Shown: positions 1 to 6,482, numbered from the stretch's first letter. The stretch is DNA of 9,825 bases from Chitinivibrionales bacterium (GCA_014729595.1 WJJU01000275.1:1-9825); one strand, 5' to 3'. The notes: generated from the letters alone by a model not told the origin. Translations and numbers: made by a program.

Positions 1-39
1 ATTGCATAATGTCAATAAATACCGAAAAAAGAGACGCCG

Positions 40-61
40 GGTCGATTGCCGGTCGATTGCT
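40..61. repeat. 11-bp tandem duplication
   Basis: The unit GGTCGATTGCC (40-50) is followed immediately by GGTCGATTGCT (51-61), ten of eleven bases identical. Two copies are too few to call a functional iteron or minisatellite. It may be a simple local duplication. Confidence 0.6.
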
Positions 62-130
62 TCTCTATTGTTACTTATGCTACGTGGGGGTGATGCGTAC
101 GCGGTAGCTTTGGGGTGTCCATAGCCGAAG

Positions 131-179
131 AAAGGGGGACATGCAATGACCCGCGTAGGTGCCTGCCGGCATGTCCTTT
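131..179. terminator. Long inverted repeat, possible terminator of an upstream gene
   Basis: GGACATGC (137-144) is perfectly complementary to GCATGTCC (169-176). Pairing extends outward as AAAG (131-134) with CTTT (176-179) if three of the left-hand Gs bulge out. The loop is about 24 bases. On the + strand the stem is followed by a T-rich stretch (177-188, interrupted), so it could end transcription of a gene lying before the window. The T-tract is not clean, so an RNA-stability or protein-binding role is equally possible. Confidence 0.35.
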
Positions 180-370
180 GCTCTTTTGGTTGGTTGACAC
201 ATTACCAAGATTCGTTCCCCGAGTGATAAGCCTGAAATGGGCTGCGGCGCCGCCGCGGCCAACGCGTGCGGTAAGGGAAGTATTGGCGCGTTGAAAGAAT
301 ATGGAGATCTATTAAATCCGTATGGCGGGCCGGGAGGGGAGAGGCTTGGAGGAAAGGTTCGGTATAGTTT

Positions 371-2305
371 ATGAATGAAGGGAAACGGCCTTCTACGAGT
401 AGGGGCCAGCCGGGGCCTTCGTCGTCGTCGCCGGAAGGCGCCTTCGGTTTGCTGATATGGATTCTTATTTTTGCCGTCCTGTTTTACTTCATGACACGGC
501 CTTTTGAATCGGAGCAAAGCTCAATTCCATTTTCGCAATTCTTGGACGAAGTGGAGCAGGGAAATGTTTCGCGCATTATGGCCCGAGGCGATGAAATCAG
601 CGGTGAATTTGTCTCGGATAGTATTAAGACGATAACGACAACCGGCGATACGGTGCGGGCGAAGAGTTTTGTTACAACGAGGCCGTCGTTTGCCGAGCCG
701 GATCTTATGCCTCTGCTTCGAGAAAAAGGCGTTATAGTTGATGCTGAGACGACCGACCCCTCAATGTGGACAACGATTCTTATATTCGCTTTCCCTTGGC
801 TGTTGCTTATTGGCTACCTCATATATGCGGGATCGCGCATTCGAAGGCAGATAGGGGGACATGCGGAAGGGATATTTGGGGTTGGCAAATCGACGGCGCG
901 GCGGTTTCGACAGTCGAGCAAAGACATTCATTATAGTGATATTGCCGGATTGGAAAATGCGAAACGGGACCTTGCCGAGATTGTTGATTACTTGAGGGAT
1001 CCCAAAAGGTTCACCGGTTTGGGAGCCCAAATACCAAGAGGGGTGTTGCTCATGGGGGCGCCGGGAACCGGGAAGACACTCCTTGCCAGAGCTACGGCGG
1101 GGGAAGCCGAGGTCCCTTTCTTTAGCATTAGCGGTTCGGAGTTTATAGAATTGTTCGTGGGCGTAGGCGCTTCGCGAGTCAGGAAAATGTTTGAAGAGGC
1201 CAAGAAACTGGCACCCTCAATCATTTTTATCGATGAGATTGACTCCGTCGGGAGGATCAGGGGAACGGGAATCGGTGGAGGACAAGATGAGCGTGAACAA
1301 ACGCTCAACCAAATCCTCTCCGAAATGGACGGGTTTGAGCCGCATGAGTCCGTAATTGTGATAGCGGCTACGAATCGGCCGGACGTTCTGGATCCCGCAC
1401 TTACACGACCCGGCAGATTTGATCGACAAATCGCACTGGATCTTCCTCAAAGAAAGGCACGACTGGAAATTCTCAAAATCCATACGCGGAGTGTTCCGCT
1501 ATCCGCGGATGTAGATCTGGATGTGGTGGCCGCAAGGACCGTGGGGTTTTCGGGGGCGGATCTGCGTAACCTGGTAAATGAAGCGGCGCTTTTGGCCGGA
1601 CGAAAAAAGAAAAATAAGGTAGACAGTACGGACCTCGATGACGCGAGCGATAAAATATTGCTTGGTGCCGAACGTGAAGATCTAATGAATGAGCAGGAAC
1701 GCAAAACGGTCGCCTATCATGAAGCCGGGCATGCCCTTGTTGCCAAACTGTTGCCCGAAACCGATCCACTACAAAAGGTAACGATCATTGCGCGCGGTCG
1801 AACATTGGGTGCGACGGAACAGGTCCCCGAAACCGAGCGACACAACTTAAACCGTGATTATTTGCTCAGTCGAATCGCTGTTGCACTCGGCGGGCGTGCT
1901 TCGGAGCTTTTAGTATTCGGCCAACTGTCCAACGGTGCCGCCAATGATCTTCATGTGGTAACCGCAATTGCACGAAAAATGGTCTGCGAATGGGGTATGA
2001 GCGACCGCTTAGGGCCGGCGACATTCACTCAAAGCCAAGAACATCCCTTTCTTGGACGTGAATTGGCACAGCCGAGAGAATTTAGCGAGACAACCACCGC
2101 GATAATTGATGAAGAAATTCAAAAGCTACTCCGTGATATGCATGAGCGAGCGTGGGCTGTACTGCACGAAAATCGTGAACAGCTCGACAGACTTGCCGTC
2201 GCTTTATTGGAACATGAGACGCTTATGAAAGAAGATATCGATCGTATAGTGGGTGTCGGCAACCGAGAAAAAGAAGCCGTGCCAACCGGCGCGGCGGCCG
2301 GCTGA
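371..2305 (+). CDS. ftsH: ATP-dependent zinc metalloprotease FtsH
   Basis: Membrane-anchored AAA+ protease that unfolds and degrades misassembled membrane proteins and short-lived cytosolic regulators, working as a hexamer. The 644 residues match the usual family length. In order: a Ser/Pro-rich cytosolic head (1-24), a first membrane helix (about 25-42), a periplasmic domain (43-131), a second helix (about 132-153), then the AAA+ module. Visible motifs are Walker A GAPGTGKT (229-236), pore loop FVGVG (262-266), Walker B IIFIDEID (284-291), and the second region of homology ending in arginine fingers R349 and R352. The peptidase has zinc motif HEAGH (450-454) with a likely third ligand D526. 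All catalytic residues are intact. An in-frame TAG at 365-367 forces the start at 371. The GGAGG core at 348-352 is unusually far away (18 bases), with AAAGG at 353-357 nearer. The gene faces pgl, 45 bases from its end. Confidence 0.97.
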   Translation: MNEGKRPSTSRGQPGPSSSSPEGAFGLLIWILIFAVLFYFMTRPFESEQSSIPFSQFLDEVEQGNVSRIMARGDEISGEFVSDSIKTITTTGDTVRAKSFVTTRPSFAEPDLMPLLREKGVIVDAETTDPSMWTTILIFAFPWLLLIGYLIYAGSRIRRQIGGHAEGIFGVGKSTARRFRQSSKDIHYSDIAGLENAKRDLAEIVDYLRDPKRFTGLGAQIPRGVLLMGAPGTGKTLLARATAGEAEVPFFSISGSEFIELFVGVGASRVRKMFEEAKKLAPSIIFIDEIDSVGRIRGTGIGGGQDEREQTLNQILSEMDGFEPHESVIVIAATNRPDVLDPALTRPGRFDRQIALDLPQRKARLEILKIHTRSVPLSADVDLDVVAARTVGFSGADLRNLVNEAALLAGRKKKNKVDSTDLDDASDKILLGAEREDLMNEQERKTVAYHEAGHALVAKLLPETDPLQKVTIIARGRTLGATEQVPETERHNLNRDYLLSRIAVALGGRASELLVFGQLSNGAANDLHVVTAIARKMVCEWGMSDRLGPATFTQSQEHPFLGRELAQPREFSETTTAIIDEEIQKLLRDMHERAWAVLHENREQLDRLAVALLEHETLMKEDIDRIVGVGNREKEAVPTGAAAG

Positions 2306-2313
2306 ACCGGTTG
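2283..2313. other. Inverted repeat at the ftsH 3' end
   Basis: CAACCGG (2283-2289) pairs perfectly with CCGGTTG (2307-2313) around a GC-rich 17-base loop that contains the ftsH stop codon. There is no T-run on either side, so it is not a textbook intrinsic terminator. It is the only hairpin I see in the 45-base convergent gap between ftsH and pgl. Confidence 0.35.
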
Positions 2314-2350
2314 ACCGAGAGCGTAGTGACGAAAATATACTCAATGTCTA

Positions 2351-3094
2351 CTAAAGCAGCTCTTGATCGGTTTCAATCCGCAACTCCGAAGCGGCGTCGG
2401 CATCGAGTATCCACAGGCCGGGAAGAGCAAATTGTACCGGTAGCACATTCGGCATATACCGACCCCGAATAGCTCGTGCGATAATCCCGGCTTTCGAAAC
2501 GCCGGAAGCCAGTACAATGCGTTGCCTGGCTCGCTTTATGACCGGCGGAGTTATAGTTATACGCCGCGATGGTGATGCGGGGACGATTACCGCCGCAGCC
2601 GGCCGTTGAACTTCATTCAAAGCTTTTGAGTCGGGAAAAAGCGAAGCCGTATGGCCTTCGGCACCAATTCCAAGTATCATTATATCAATGTCTCCGGTGG
2701 GAAGTTCGCCGGCATAACGCGTTGCCTCTGATTCAGGGTCGGATGATTCGCCTCGTATGCGATGGATCTGCTCAGCCGCGGCATGAATTGGGCTCAGGAA
2801 TTCCTCGGCGGCCATACGGTAATTGCTTTCCGGGTGATCAGGAGGAACACACCTTTCATCTACAAAGTAGAATTGAACTTTTGTCCAGTCAACGGTTTTG
2901 CTGGTTTGCGGTCTGGCCATTTCCTTGTACACCGGGCGGGGTGTAGCCCCTCCGCTGAGGAAGAGCGTACAGTAACCTTTTTCAGAAAGGGCGTCCTTTA
3001 TCTCATCGACAATGCGTATGGCGGCGACACGCGCGTGAGCGCCGGCGCTGCCCGCGATCAGCATTTGTGGTGGTTGGATATCCCGTCTTTCCAT
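2351..3094 (-). CDS. pgl: 6-phosphogluconolactonase
   Basis: Hydrolyses 6-phosphogluconolactone to 6-phosphogluconate, the second step of the oxidative pentose phosphate pathway, in the cytosol. The 247-residue product has the normal length of the DevB/SOL family and all its hallmark blocks: SGGATPRPVY (47-56), DERCVPPDHPESN (79-91), GIGAEGHTASLFP (142-154) and RITIT (178-182). I chose the ATG at 3094 rather than the in-frame ATG at 3109, because GGAGGGG (3101-3107) lies six bases upstream of 3094 and would be inside the coding region if 3109 were used. The gene follows rpiA by 23 bases on the same strand, so the two are very probably co-transcribed and possibly translationally coupled. zwf and gnd are not visible here. 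Confidence 0.94.
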   Translation of the reverse strand: MERRDIQPPQMLIAGSAGAHARVAAIRIVDEIKDALSEKGYCTLFLSGGATPRPVYKEMARPQTSKTVDWTKVQFYFVDERCVPPDHPESNYRMAAEEFLSPIHAAAEQIHRIRGESSDPESEATRYAGELPTGDIDIMILGIGAEGHTASLFPDSKALNEVQRPAAAVIVPASPSRRITITPPVIKRARQRIVLASGVSKAGIIARAIRGRYMPNVLPVQFALPGLWILDADAASELRIETDQELL

Positions 3095-3100
3095 TGATTT

Positions 3101-3107
3101 CCCCTCC
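3101..3107 (-). promoter_or_regulatory. Shine-Dalgarno site of pgl, decides the start
   Basis: GGAGGGG on the - strand, six bases before the ATG at 3094. It sits between the upstream in-frame ATG at 3109 and 3094, and so favours the shorter protein. Confidence 0.75.
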
Positions 3108-3117
3108 ATAGTTGGTA

Positions 3118-3879
3118 TTACGCTTTTATGGATGTATTTGGATTGAGCTGGGTGGATGCTTTTGGGGGCTGTGGCACCGCTAGAATACGGAGTCCGTCAT
3201 GCGTACCGACGACGATCTCGGATACAAAATCGATAAAGAGGCCATGAGCAACTATTCCCGCCCGAGCGTCAAGGTTGCTTGCAAGTGTGCGCGGCTTATC
3301 GACTACGCCAAAATCACAGTCGATGATCATGTTGCCTTGATCGGTGATCCGGTTGTCGCCACGGCCGTTTCGACGGACATTGATACGCGCCCCCAGCGAT
3401 TCCAAGTATGCTGCTTGGGATCGCCAACCAAACGGCAGTATCTCGACGGGGACGGGGCAACGAGTTCCCAGTGCCGGCGAAAGTTTGGTTTCGTCAACAA
3501 TTATAACTTCGCGCCGGCTCGCTTGAGCCACAATTTTTTCGCGGAGTAACGCTCCACCTCGCCCCTTTATCAGATTCAGTGCAGGGGATACTTCATCCGC
3601 TCCGTCTATTGTCAAGTCGACAACAGGGTGCTCCTGAAGCGTCGTCGTTGAGATACCGAGCGCACGAGCCCAGCGTTCAAGCCGCCTGGAGGACGCCACG
3701 GCTACAATGTCGTACATCTCACCCCGTTGAAGCAACTCCGCAAGCCGCCTCACGGCAAGTCGTGCCGTTGTCCCTTCCCCCAAACCCACAACCATTCCAG
3801 GTCGGATTTCGCGAACAGCGTGCTCAGCTGCATGACGTTTTAGATCTTCCGTGCTTATTTCGGCAAACGAATGGTGCAT
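3118..3879 (-). CDS. rpiA: Ribose-5-phosphate isomerase A
   Basis: Interconverts ribose 5-phosphate and ribulose 5-phosphate in the non-oxidative pentose phosphate pathway. The 253 residues are slightly longer than the common 220-230, with extra length at both ends. The catalytic blocks are present: DGADE (92-96) and KGRGGALLREKI (105-116). D92, D95, K105 and E114 keep exactly the spacing of D81, D84, K94 and E103 of the E. coli enzyme. PVPVEILP (142-149) and ITDQGNMIID (178-187) also fit the family. The glycine-rich sugar-phosphate loop is odd: GEGTT (34-38) instead of the usual GTGST. The SxxT motif after the next strand reads SSRRLE (63-68). The start at 3879 has only a weak GGA ahead of it. 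It lies between transaldolase and pgl on one strand, which supports the pathway assignment. Confidence 0.92.
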   Translation of the reverse strand: MHHSFAEISTEDLKRHAAEHAVREIRPGMVVGLGEGTTARLAVRRLAELLQRGEMYDIVAVASSRRLERWARALGISTTTLQEHPVVDLTIDGADEVSPALNLIKGRGGALLREKIVAQASRREVIIVDETKLSPALGTRCPVPVEILPFGWRSQAAYLESLGARINVRRNGRGDNRITDQGNMIIDCDFGVVDKPRTLASNLDARAGIVAHGLFIDFVSEIVVGTHDGLRILAVPQPPKASTQLNPNTSIKA

Positions 3880-4115
3880 GATTTTCCGGGGATATGACGG
3901 TTTCCTGGAGTGATTACGCGGTACTCCCCGCCGGTAAATAGTATCCTTTTATCATTCTACTATGGCGCAAACGCTATGCCACGGTATCAGGGGAGCTATG
4001 TACCGCTGCGCCCGTTTTTACCTTTAAGGGTGTTGTCGGGGCCTGAAGTATTCCCGGCCCCGTCGAAGGAAGGTGCTTACACCCGCGGCTATCGTTGACG
4101 AGAGTGGTAGTGCAT
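3880..4115 (-). other. Structured leader region between transaldolase and rpiA
   Basis: These 236 bases separate two genes of the same strand and pathway, and hold no convincing gene. A 62-codon frame on the + strand (3910-4098) has no family resemblance. Four inverted-repeat pairs are present. (1) GCGGTACTCCCC (3918-3929) pairs with GGGGAG (3990-3995) plus TACCGC (4001-4006), interrupted by a 5-base bulge. (2) ATAGTA (3938-3943) pairs with TACTAT (3958-3963). (3) GGCGCA (3964-3969) pairs with TGCGCC (4007-4012), enclosing CGGTA (3982-3986) with TACCG (4001-4005). (4) CGGGGCC (4037-4043) pairs with GGCCCCG (4056-4062). Sets 1 and 3 share the bases 4001-4005 and cannot form together. This could be an rpiA 5' leader element, a processed intercistronic region, or a decayed repeat. 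Confidence 0.45.
4037..4062 (-). other. Hairpin after the transaldolase gene
   Basis: CGGGGCC (4037-4043) and GGCCCCG (4056-4062) form a perfect 7-bp stem with a 12-base loop, 54 bases after the transaldolase stop. No T-run follows on the - strand, so a Rho-independent terminator is doubtful. It may be an RNA-stabilising stem in a tal-rpiA-pgl transcript. Confidence 0.35.
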
Positions 4116-5384
4116 TTATTTTTCCATTACTGCTTCTATCCGCTGATCCAAAGCTTGTTGGTCCACATGGAATGCGGCGAGGCCGGCGGCGTTGAGCAGT
4201 GAGTCGATTGCAAGGTCTCCGCGTTCAATGCGGGTGGCCCATTTGTCATGGCCGGGTACTTTCCCGTCTTGACGTATCCATTGCCGTTCCTGGTCCGATA
4301 AGGAGGGAAAGAGGTCGGCCAACCCGCCGGCATGAGCGCGTTCTCGGAATTCTTCGCTTGTTGATGGAATGCCATTTATGATGCTCTGAGTGAAGTCACG
4401 GATTTGCTTCGATAAGTCCCACAACTTCTCAATACGTATTTCGGCCGGTTCGATTTCAGGGTGGAGTTCAACCGTATACTCTTTATCGAGGCACGATTCC
4501 CACCAACCATCAAGATCTTCGGGGGCGGCACGCGCAACTTTCACCGGCATGGTATGCACATCGATACCCGCAAGCGCGGCGACTTGAGGAGGATTTCTAA
4601 GACTTGCCGCGATCTGTCGGGTTGTGGTTCCCCGTATCTCGCGTGCTTCATTGACGGCCTTTTGGCTTGCCAGAGTCGATCGTTCGCCGACCAGCTCACC
4701 ATTGCCGAGTCGTGCGCCGGCTATGAACGCATTGAGTCGTCCAAGGAAAACGTTCACGTATGAAGGGCCGGCAAATGCGGTAGCAATGTAGTTATGCCGA
4801 GCACTGAATCCCAACGTGAGATTGATTGGGATAGCTCGTTCCGCAAGACGGCGGCCGGCAATGAGCCCGGCGGGAGTTAGGGGTATCTTGACATAAAAAT
4901 GGTTTGGGCATAGTTCGTGGAATCGTTGGGCATACTCGATTGTCCCCTCGATATCGTCGGCCAACGAAGTGTGCAGCTCTACCGAAACGGACGCTCCGAA
5001 CCGATACGCAAGCTTCAGACCGTGCCGGGCATTGAGAATAAATGCTATTTCCATCACTCGGGCTTGCGGCTCAAGATACGACAGCTTTTTCCCGGCCTTT
5101 CGGATGATATCATCATAGGTACCTTTTTGGATTTCAGTATTGAGCAAGGTATTGTTCACGGTGATTGCGGAAAATTCACGCGTCCAAAGCTCTTGGGCGG
5201 CCTCTATATCGCCGGTGTCCAGCCACAATTCACTTCCTGTGGCTTTCAGGCCCGCCCAAAAAGGTGATGAAGAAAATGCCGGGGGATTCGGCGGCGGTTC
5301 AATACCTTCGGTTGCCAGGGAAGCGGCCAGTTGCTTTGTATTACTATCCGTCGGTATAATGGTGGTCTCCGTGGGTCTTTCCAT
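4116..5384 (-). CDS. Transaldolase family protein, long form
   Basis: Probably transfers a dihydroxyacetone unit between sugar phosphates (sedoheptulose 7-P and glyceraldehyde 3-P to erythrose 4-P and fructose 6-P). The TIM-barrel motifs are in order: LWLDTGD (54-59, barrel strand 1 with Asp), ITVNNTLLNTEI (74-85, replacing the classic TNPSL), VSVELHT (133-139), the Schiff-base lysine K166 in HFYVKIPLTP (162-171), NLTLGFSARHNYIA (188-201), and YVNVFLGRLNAF (209-220). The protein has 422 residues, longer than standard transaldolases (about 215-380). The C-terminal 130 residues beyond the barrel are charged and helical-looking, and I cannot assign them. The start at 5384 is set by AGGAGG five bases upstream (5390-5395), and an in-frame ATG at 5501 is rejected for lack of such a site. 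A fructose-6-phosphate aldolase activity cannot be excluded. Clustering with rpiA and pgl supports a pentose-phosphate role. Confidence 0.88.
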   Translation of the reverse strand: MERPTETTIIPTDSNTKQLAASLATEGIEPPPNPPAFSSSPFWAGLKATGSELWLDTGDIEAAQELWTREFSAITVNNTLLNTEIQKGTYDDIIRKAGKKLSYLEPQARVMEIAFILNARHGLKLAYRFGASVSVELHTSLADDIEGTIEYAQRFHELCPNHFYVKIPLTPAGLIAGRRLAERAIPINLTLGFSARHNYIATAFAGPSYVNVFLGRLNAFIAGARLGNGELVGERSTLASQKAVNEAREIRGTTTRQIAASLRNPPQVAALAGIDVHTMPVKVARAAPEDLDGWWESCLDKEYTVELHPEIEPAEIRIEKLWDLSKQIRDFTQSIINGIPSTSEEFRERAHAGGLADLFPSLSDQERQWIRQDGKVPGHDKWATRIERGDLAIDSLLNAAGLAAFHVDQQALDQRIEAVMEK

Positions 5385-5389
5385 TTTTG

Positions 5390-5395
5390 CCTCCT
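5390..5395 (-). promoter_or_regulatory. Shine-Dalgarno site of the transaldolase gene, decides the start
   Basis: A perfect AGGAGG on the - strand, five bases before the ATG at 5384. It shortens the open frame that begins at 5501 by 39 codons. Confidence 0.8.
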
Positions 5396-5597
5396 GCCTT
5401 TTCTGTCGATTTCTCCGGCCTATCTGCCAAATGGACACGTGAAATGAAGCAATTCGCGTGCCTGCGATAACGTCGTTGAAATGTTGCATTGAATACTGCA
5501 TTTCGTAACATTTTCGTCCAAGAAAGGCGTGGGAAATGCTCTTTCCGCTCTTTTGCCGAGAAGGTTAGGGTATACGAGCGGAAGTTGGTGCGTAAAT

Positions 5598-5613
5598 TGC
5601 TAAAATTATAGCA
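5598..5613. repeat. AT-rich palindrome upstream of the PEBP gene
   Basis: TGCTA (5598-5602) and TAGCA (5609-5613) are perfect inverted copies around six A/T bases. They overlap the best promoter-like boxes, about 90 bases before the ATG at 5701. The geometry suits an operator for a dimeric regulator, but no regulator gene is in the window. Confidence 0.35.
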
Positions 5614-5700
5614 GGCATAAAATCAATATTCAAATGCATTTCCGAGAGGCATATTCATTCGGCCGCCGTGTCATGCAATGGCTTACCGCGGGAGGAAAAC

Positions 5701-6132
5701 ATGAAACTAAGCAGTCCTGCATTTGAGAATGCGGATCTTATTCCCAAAAAGTATACGTGTAACGGTGATAATGTGAGTCCGCCGCTAAGCATTGAGAATA
5801 TCCCGCAAAATACCGGAAGCCTGACGTTGATCGTGGATGATCCGGATGCCCCGGGAGGCACATTCGTTCACTGGGTCCTTTACAATATCCCACCGGCGTC
5901 GAGTATAGCCGAGGGCAGTGTCCCGGGATCTCAAGGGATTAATAGTTTTAAGAAGACCGGTTACGGTGGACCTTGTCCTCCGTCGGGGACCCATCGCTAC
6001 TTTTTCAAACTCTACGCTCTCGACGATGAACTTGGGCTTGACCAAGGCTGTACAAAGCAAGAGGTCATACAAGCGATGGATGGGCATATTATCGGTTCCG
6101 CCGAACTTGTCGGGCGTTACGGCTCCCCTTGA
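5701..6132 (+). CDS. YbhB/YbcL-type PEBP (Raf kinase inhibitor-like) protein
   Basis: Phosphatidylethanolamine-binding-protein fold of the small bacterial type, predicted cytosolic since no signal peptide is seen. The biochemical role of these bacterial proteins is not well established. The 143 residues show the family signatures LIVDDPDAPGG (43-53) with HWVLYNIP (57-64), and GYGGPCPPSGTHRYFF (87-102). These supply the Asp, His and Pro-rich elements of the anion-binding pocket. The length is at the short end of the family. I place the start at the ATG at 5701, because GGGAGG (5690-5695) lies five bases upstream. An in-frame GTG at 5668 would bury this site. The gene is divergent from the transaldolase gene and convergent with the DUF302 gene, so it is probably transcribed alone. 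Confidence 0.93.
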   Translation: MKLSSPAFENADLIPKKYTCNGDNVSPPLSIENIPQNTGSLTLIVDDPDAPGGTFVHWVLYNIPPASSIAEGSVPGSQGINSFKKTGYGGPCPPSGTHRYFFKLYALDDELGLDQGCTKQEVIQAMDGHIIGSAELVGRYGSP

Positions 6133-6207
6133 GAGCCGTTTGCAGAATGAGCTACGTAAGGGAAGGTCGAGCGAGAAGGCTTGGGTGTGATCCCCCGAAG
6201 CGGGAGA

Positions 6208-6222
6208 CGAGGTATATCCTCG
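6208..6222. other. Perfect hairpin CGAGG-TATAT-CCTCG
   Basis: A 5-bp perfect stem (6208-6212 with 6218-6222) and a five-base loop, 76 bases after the PEBP stop. It is too weak and lacks T residues for a standard terminator. Confidence 0.35.
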
Positions 6223-6308
6223 GAGACATGGTCGGGAGTCGTAACGAAACAGGAGGTCGTTGCGTTGGCCTGTTAGATGCTCATTTTGAATGCGGCTCTA
6301 AGTTGACC

Positions 6309-6328
6309 GCTGACTTGAGCTGACTTGA
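6309..6328. repeat. 10-bp tandem repeat
   Basis: GCTGACTTGA occurs twice without a gap (6309-6318 and 6319-6328), directly before the strong GC hairpin at 6332. Confidence 0.65.
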
Positions 6329-6331
6329 GTA

Positions 6332-6364
6332 GGCCCGGGCGGGGTGCATACCCGTCGCCGGGCC
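6332..6364. terminator. Strong GC hairpin, possible bidirectional transcription end
   Basis: GGCCCGG (6332-6338) and CCGGGCC (6358-6364) form a perfect 7-bp stem. An inner CGGG/CCCG pair can extend it. It sits between two convergent genes, where a shared terminator is expected. Neither strand has a T-tract after the stem, so factor-independent termination is uncertain. Confidence 0.4.
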
Positions 6365-6482
6365 AAATTGATACATGGGTGGGGAATTTATGGTCACGCT
6401 GTTTGGTGCACTTCCGCCCGAAGCACTTTGTCCATCGCTCGTCGCAAGATGTGCAGACCCCCGCTTTCGGTGGGTGTTAAGC

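Larger units (their letters stand above)
1..370. other. Intergenic region upstream of ftsH, no gene recognised
   Basis: No convincing coding region is present. A 32-codon reading frame opens at the ATG at 9 on the + strand, without a visible ribosome binding site, and resembles nothing I know. The stretch holds an 11-base tandem duplication (40-61), a long imperfect inverted repeat (131-179), and a GC palindrome GCGGCGCCGC (244-253). A TTGACA hexamer lies at 194-199 but has no good -10 box at normal spacing. A second weak -35-like TTGAAA (291-296) precedes AT-rich ATTAAAT (311-317). Either could serve ftsH, and neither is convincing. Confidence 0.6.
5385..5700. promoter_or_regulatory. Divergent promoter region between transaldolase and PEBP genes
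   Basis: This 316-base gap must hold the start signals of both divergent genes. On the transaldolase side, AAATGTT (5479-5485) pairs with AACATTT (5507-5513). Overlapping it, GAAATG (5478-5483) pairs with CATTTC (5499-5504), giving an AT-rich inverted repeat about 95-130 bases before the ATG. On the PEBP side the stretch 5590-5640 is AT-rich. TTGCTA (5597-5602) and TAAAAT (5618-5623) resemble -35/-10 boxes, but with a short 15-base spacer. The palindrome TGCTA-N6-TAGCA (5598-5613) overlaps this. The promoter boxes are guesses from the sequence. Confidence 0.4.
6133..6482. other. Convergent intergenic region rich in hairpins
   Basis: There is no recognisable gene in these 350 bases between the PEBP and DUF302 genes. 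Frames of up to about 90 codons exist on both strands but have no family character or ribosome binding sites. The region holds a perfect 5-bp hairpin (6208-6222), a 10-base tandem repeat (6309-6328), a strong GC hairpin (6332-6364), and a bulged hairpin near the DUF302 stop (about 6455-6475, ACCC/GGGT type). None carries a T-run. Confidence 0.55.

Noticed and set aside
80..517. 145-codon open frame on the - strand overlapping the ftsH start
   Set aside because: Arg/Pro-rich, low-complexity translation with no family resemblance; it overlaps the well-supported start and first helix of ftsH.
2569..3097. Two overlapping + strand frames of 111-125 codons
   Set aside because: They are antisense to pgl, whose motifs are complete, and show no protein-family features.
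3964..4019. Stem followed by TTTTT on the + strand, resembling an intrinsic terminator
   Set aside because: No + strand gene lies upstream that it could terminate, and the stem is broken by a 12-base bulge. It is treated as part of the leader structure instead.
3910..4098. 62-codon + strand frame in the transaldolase-rpiA gap
   Set aside because: No ribosome binding site and no recognisable motif; the DNA is better explained by the inverted repeats.
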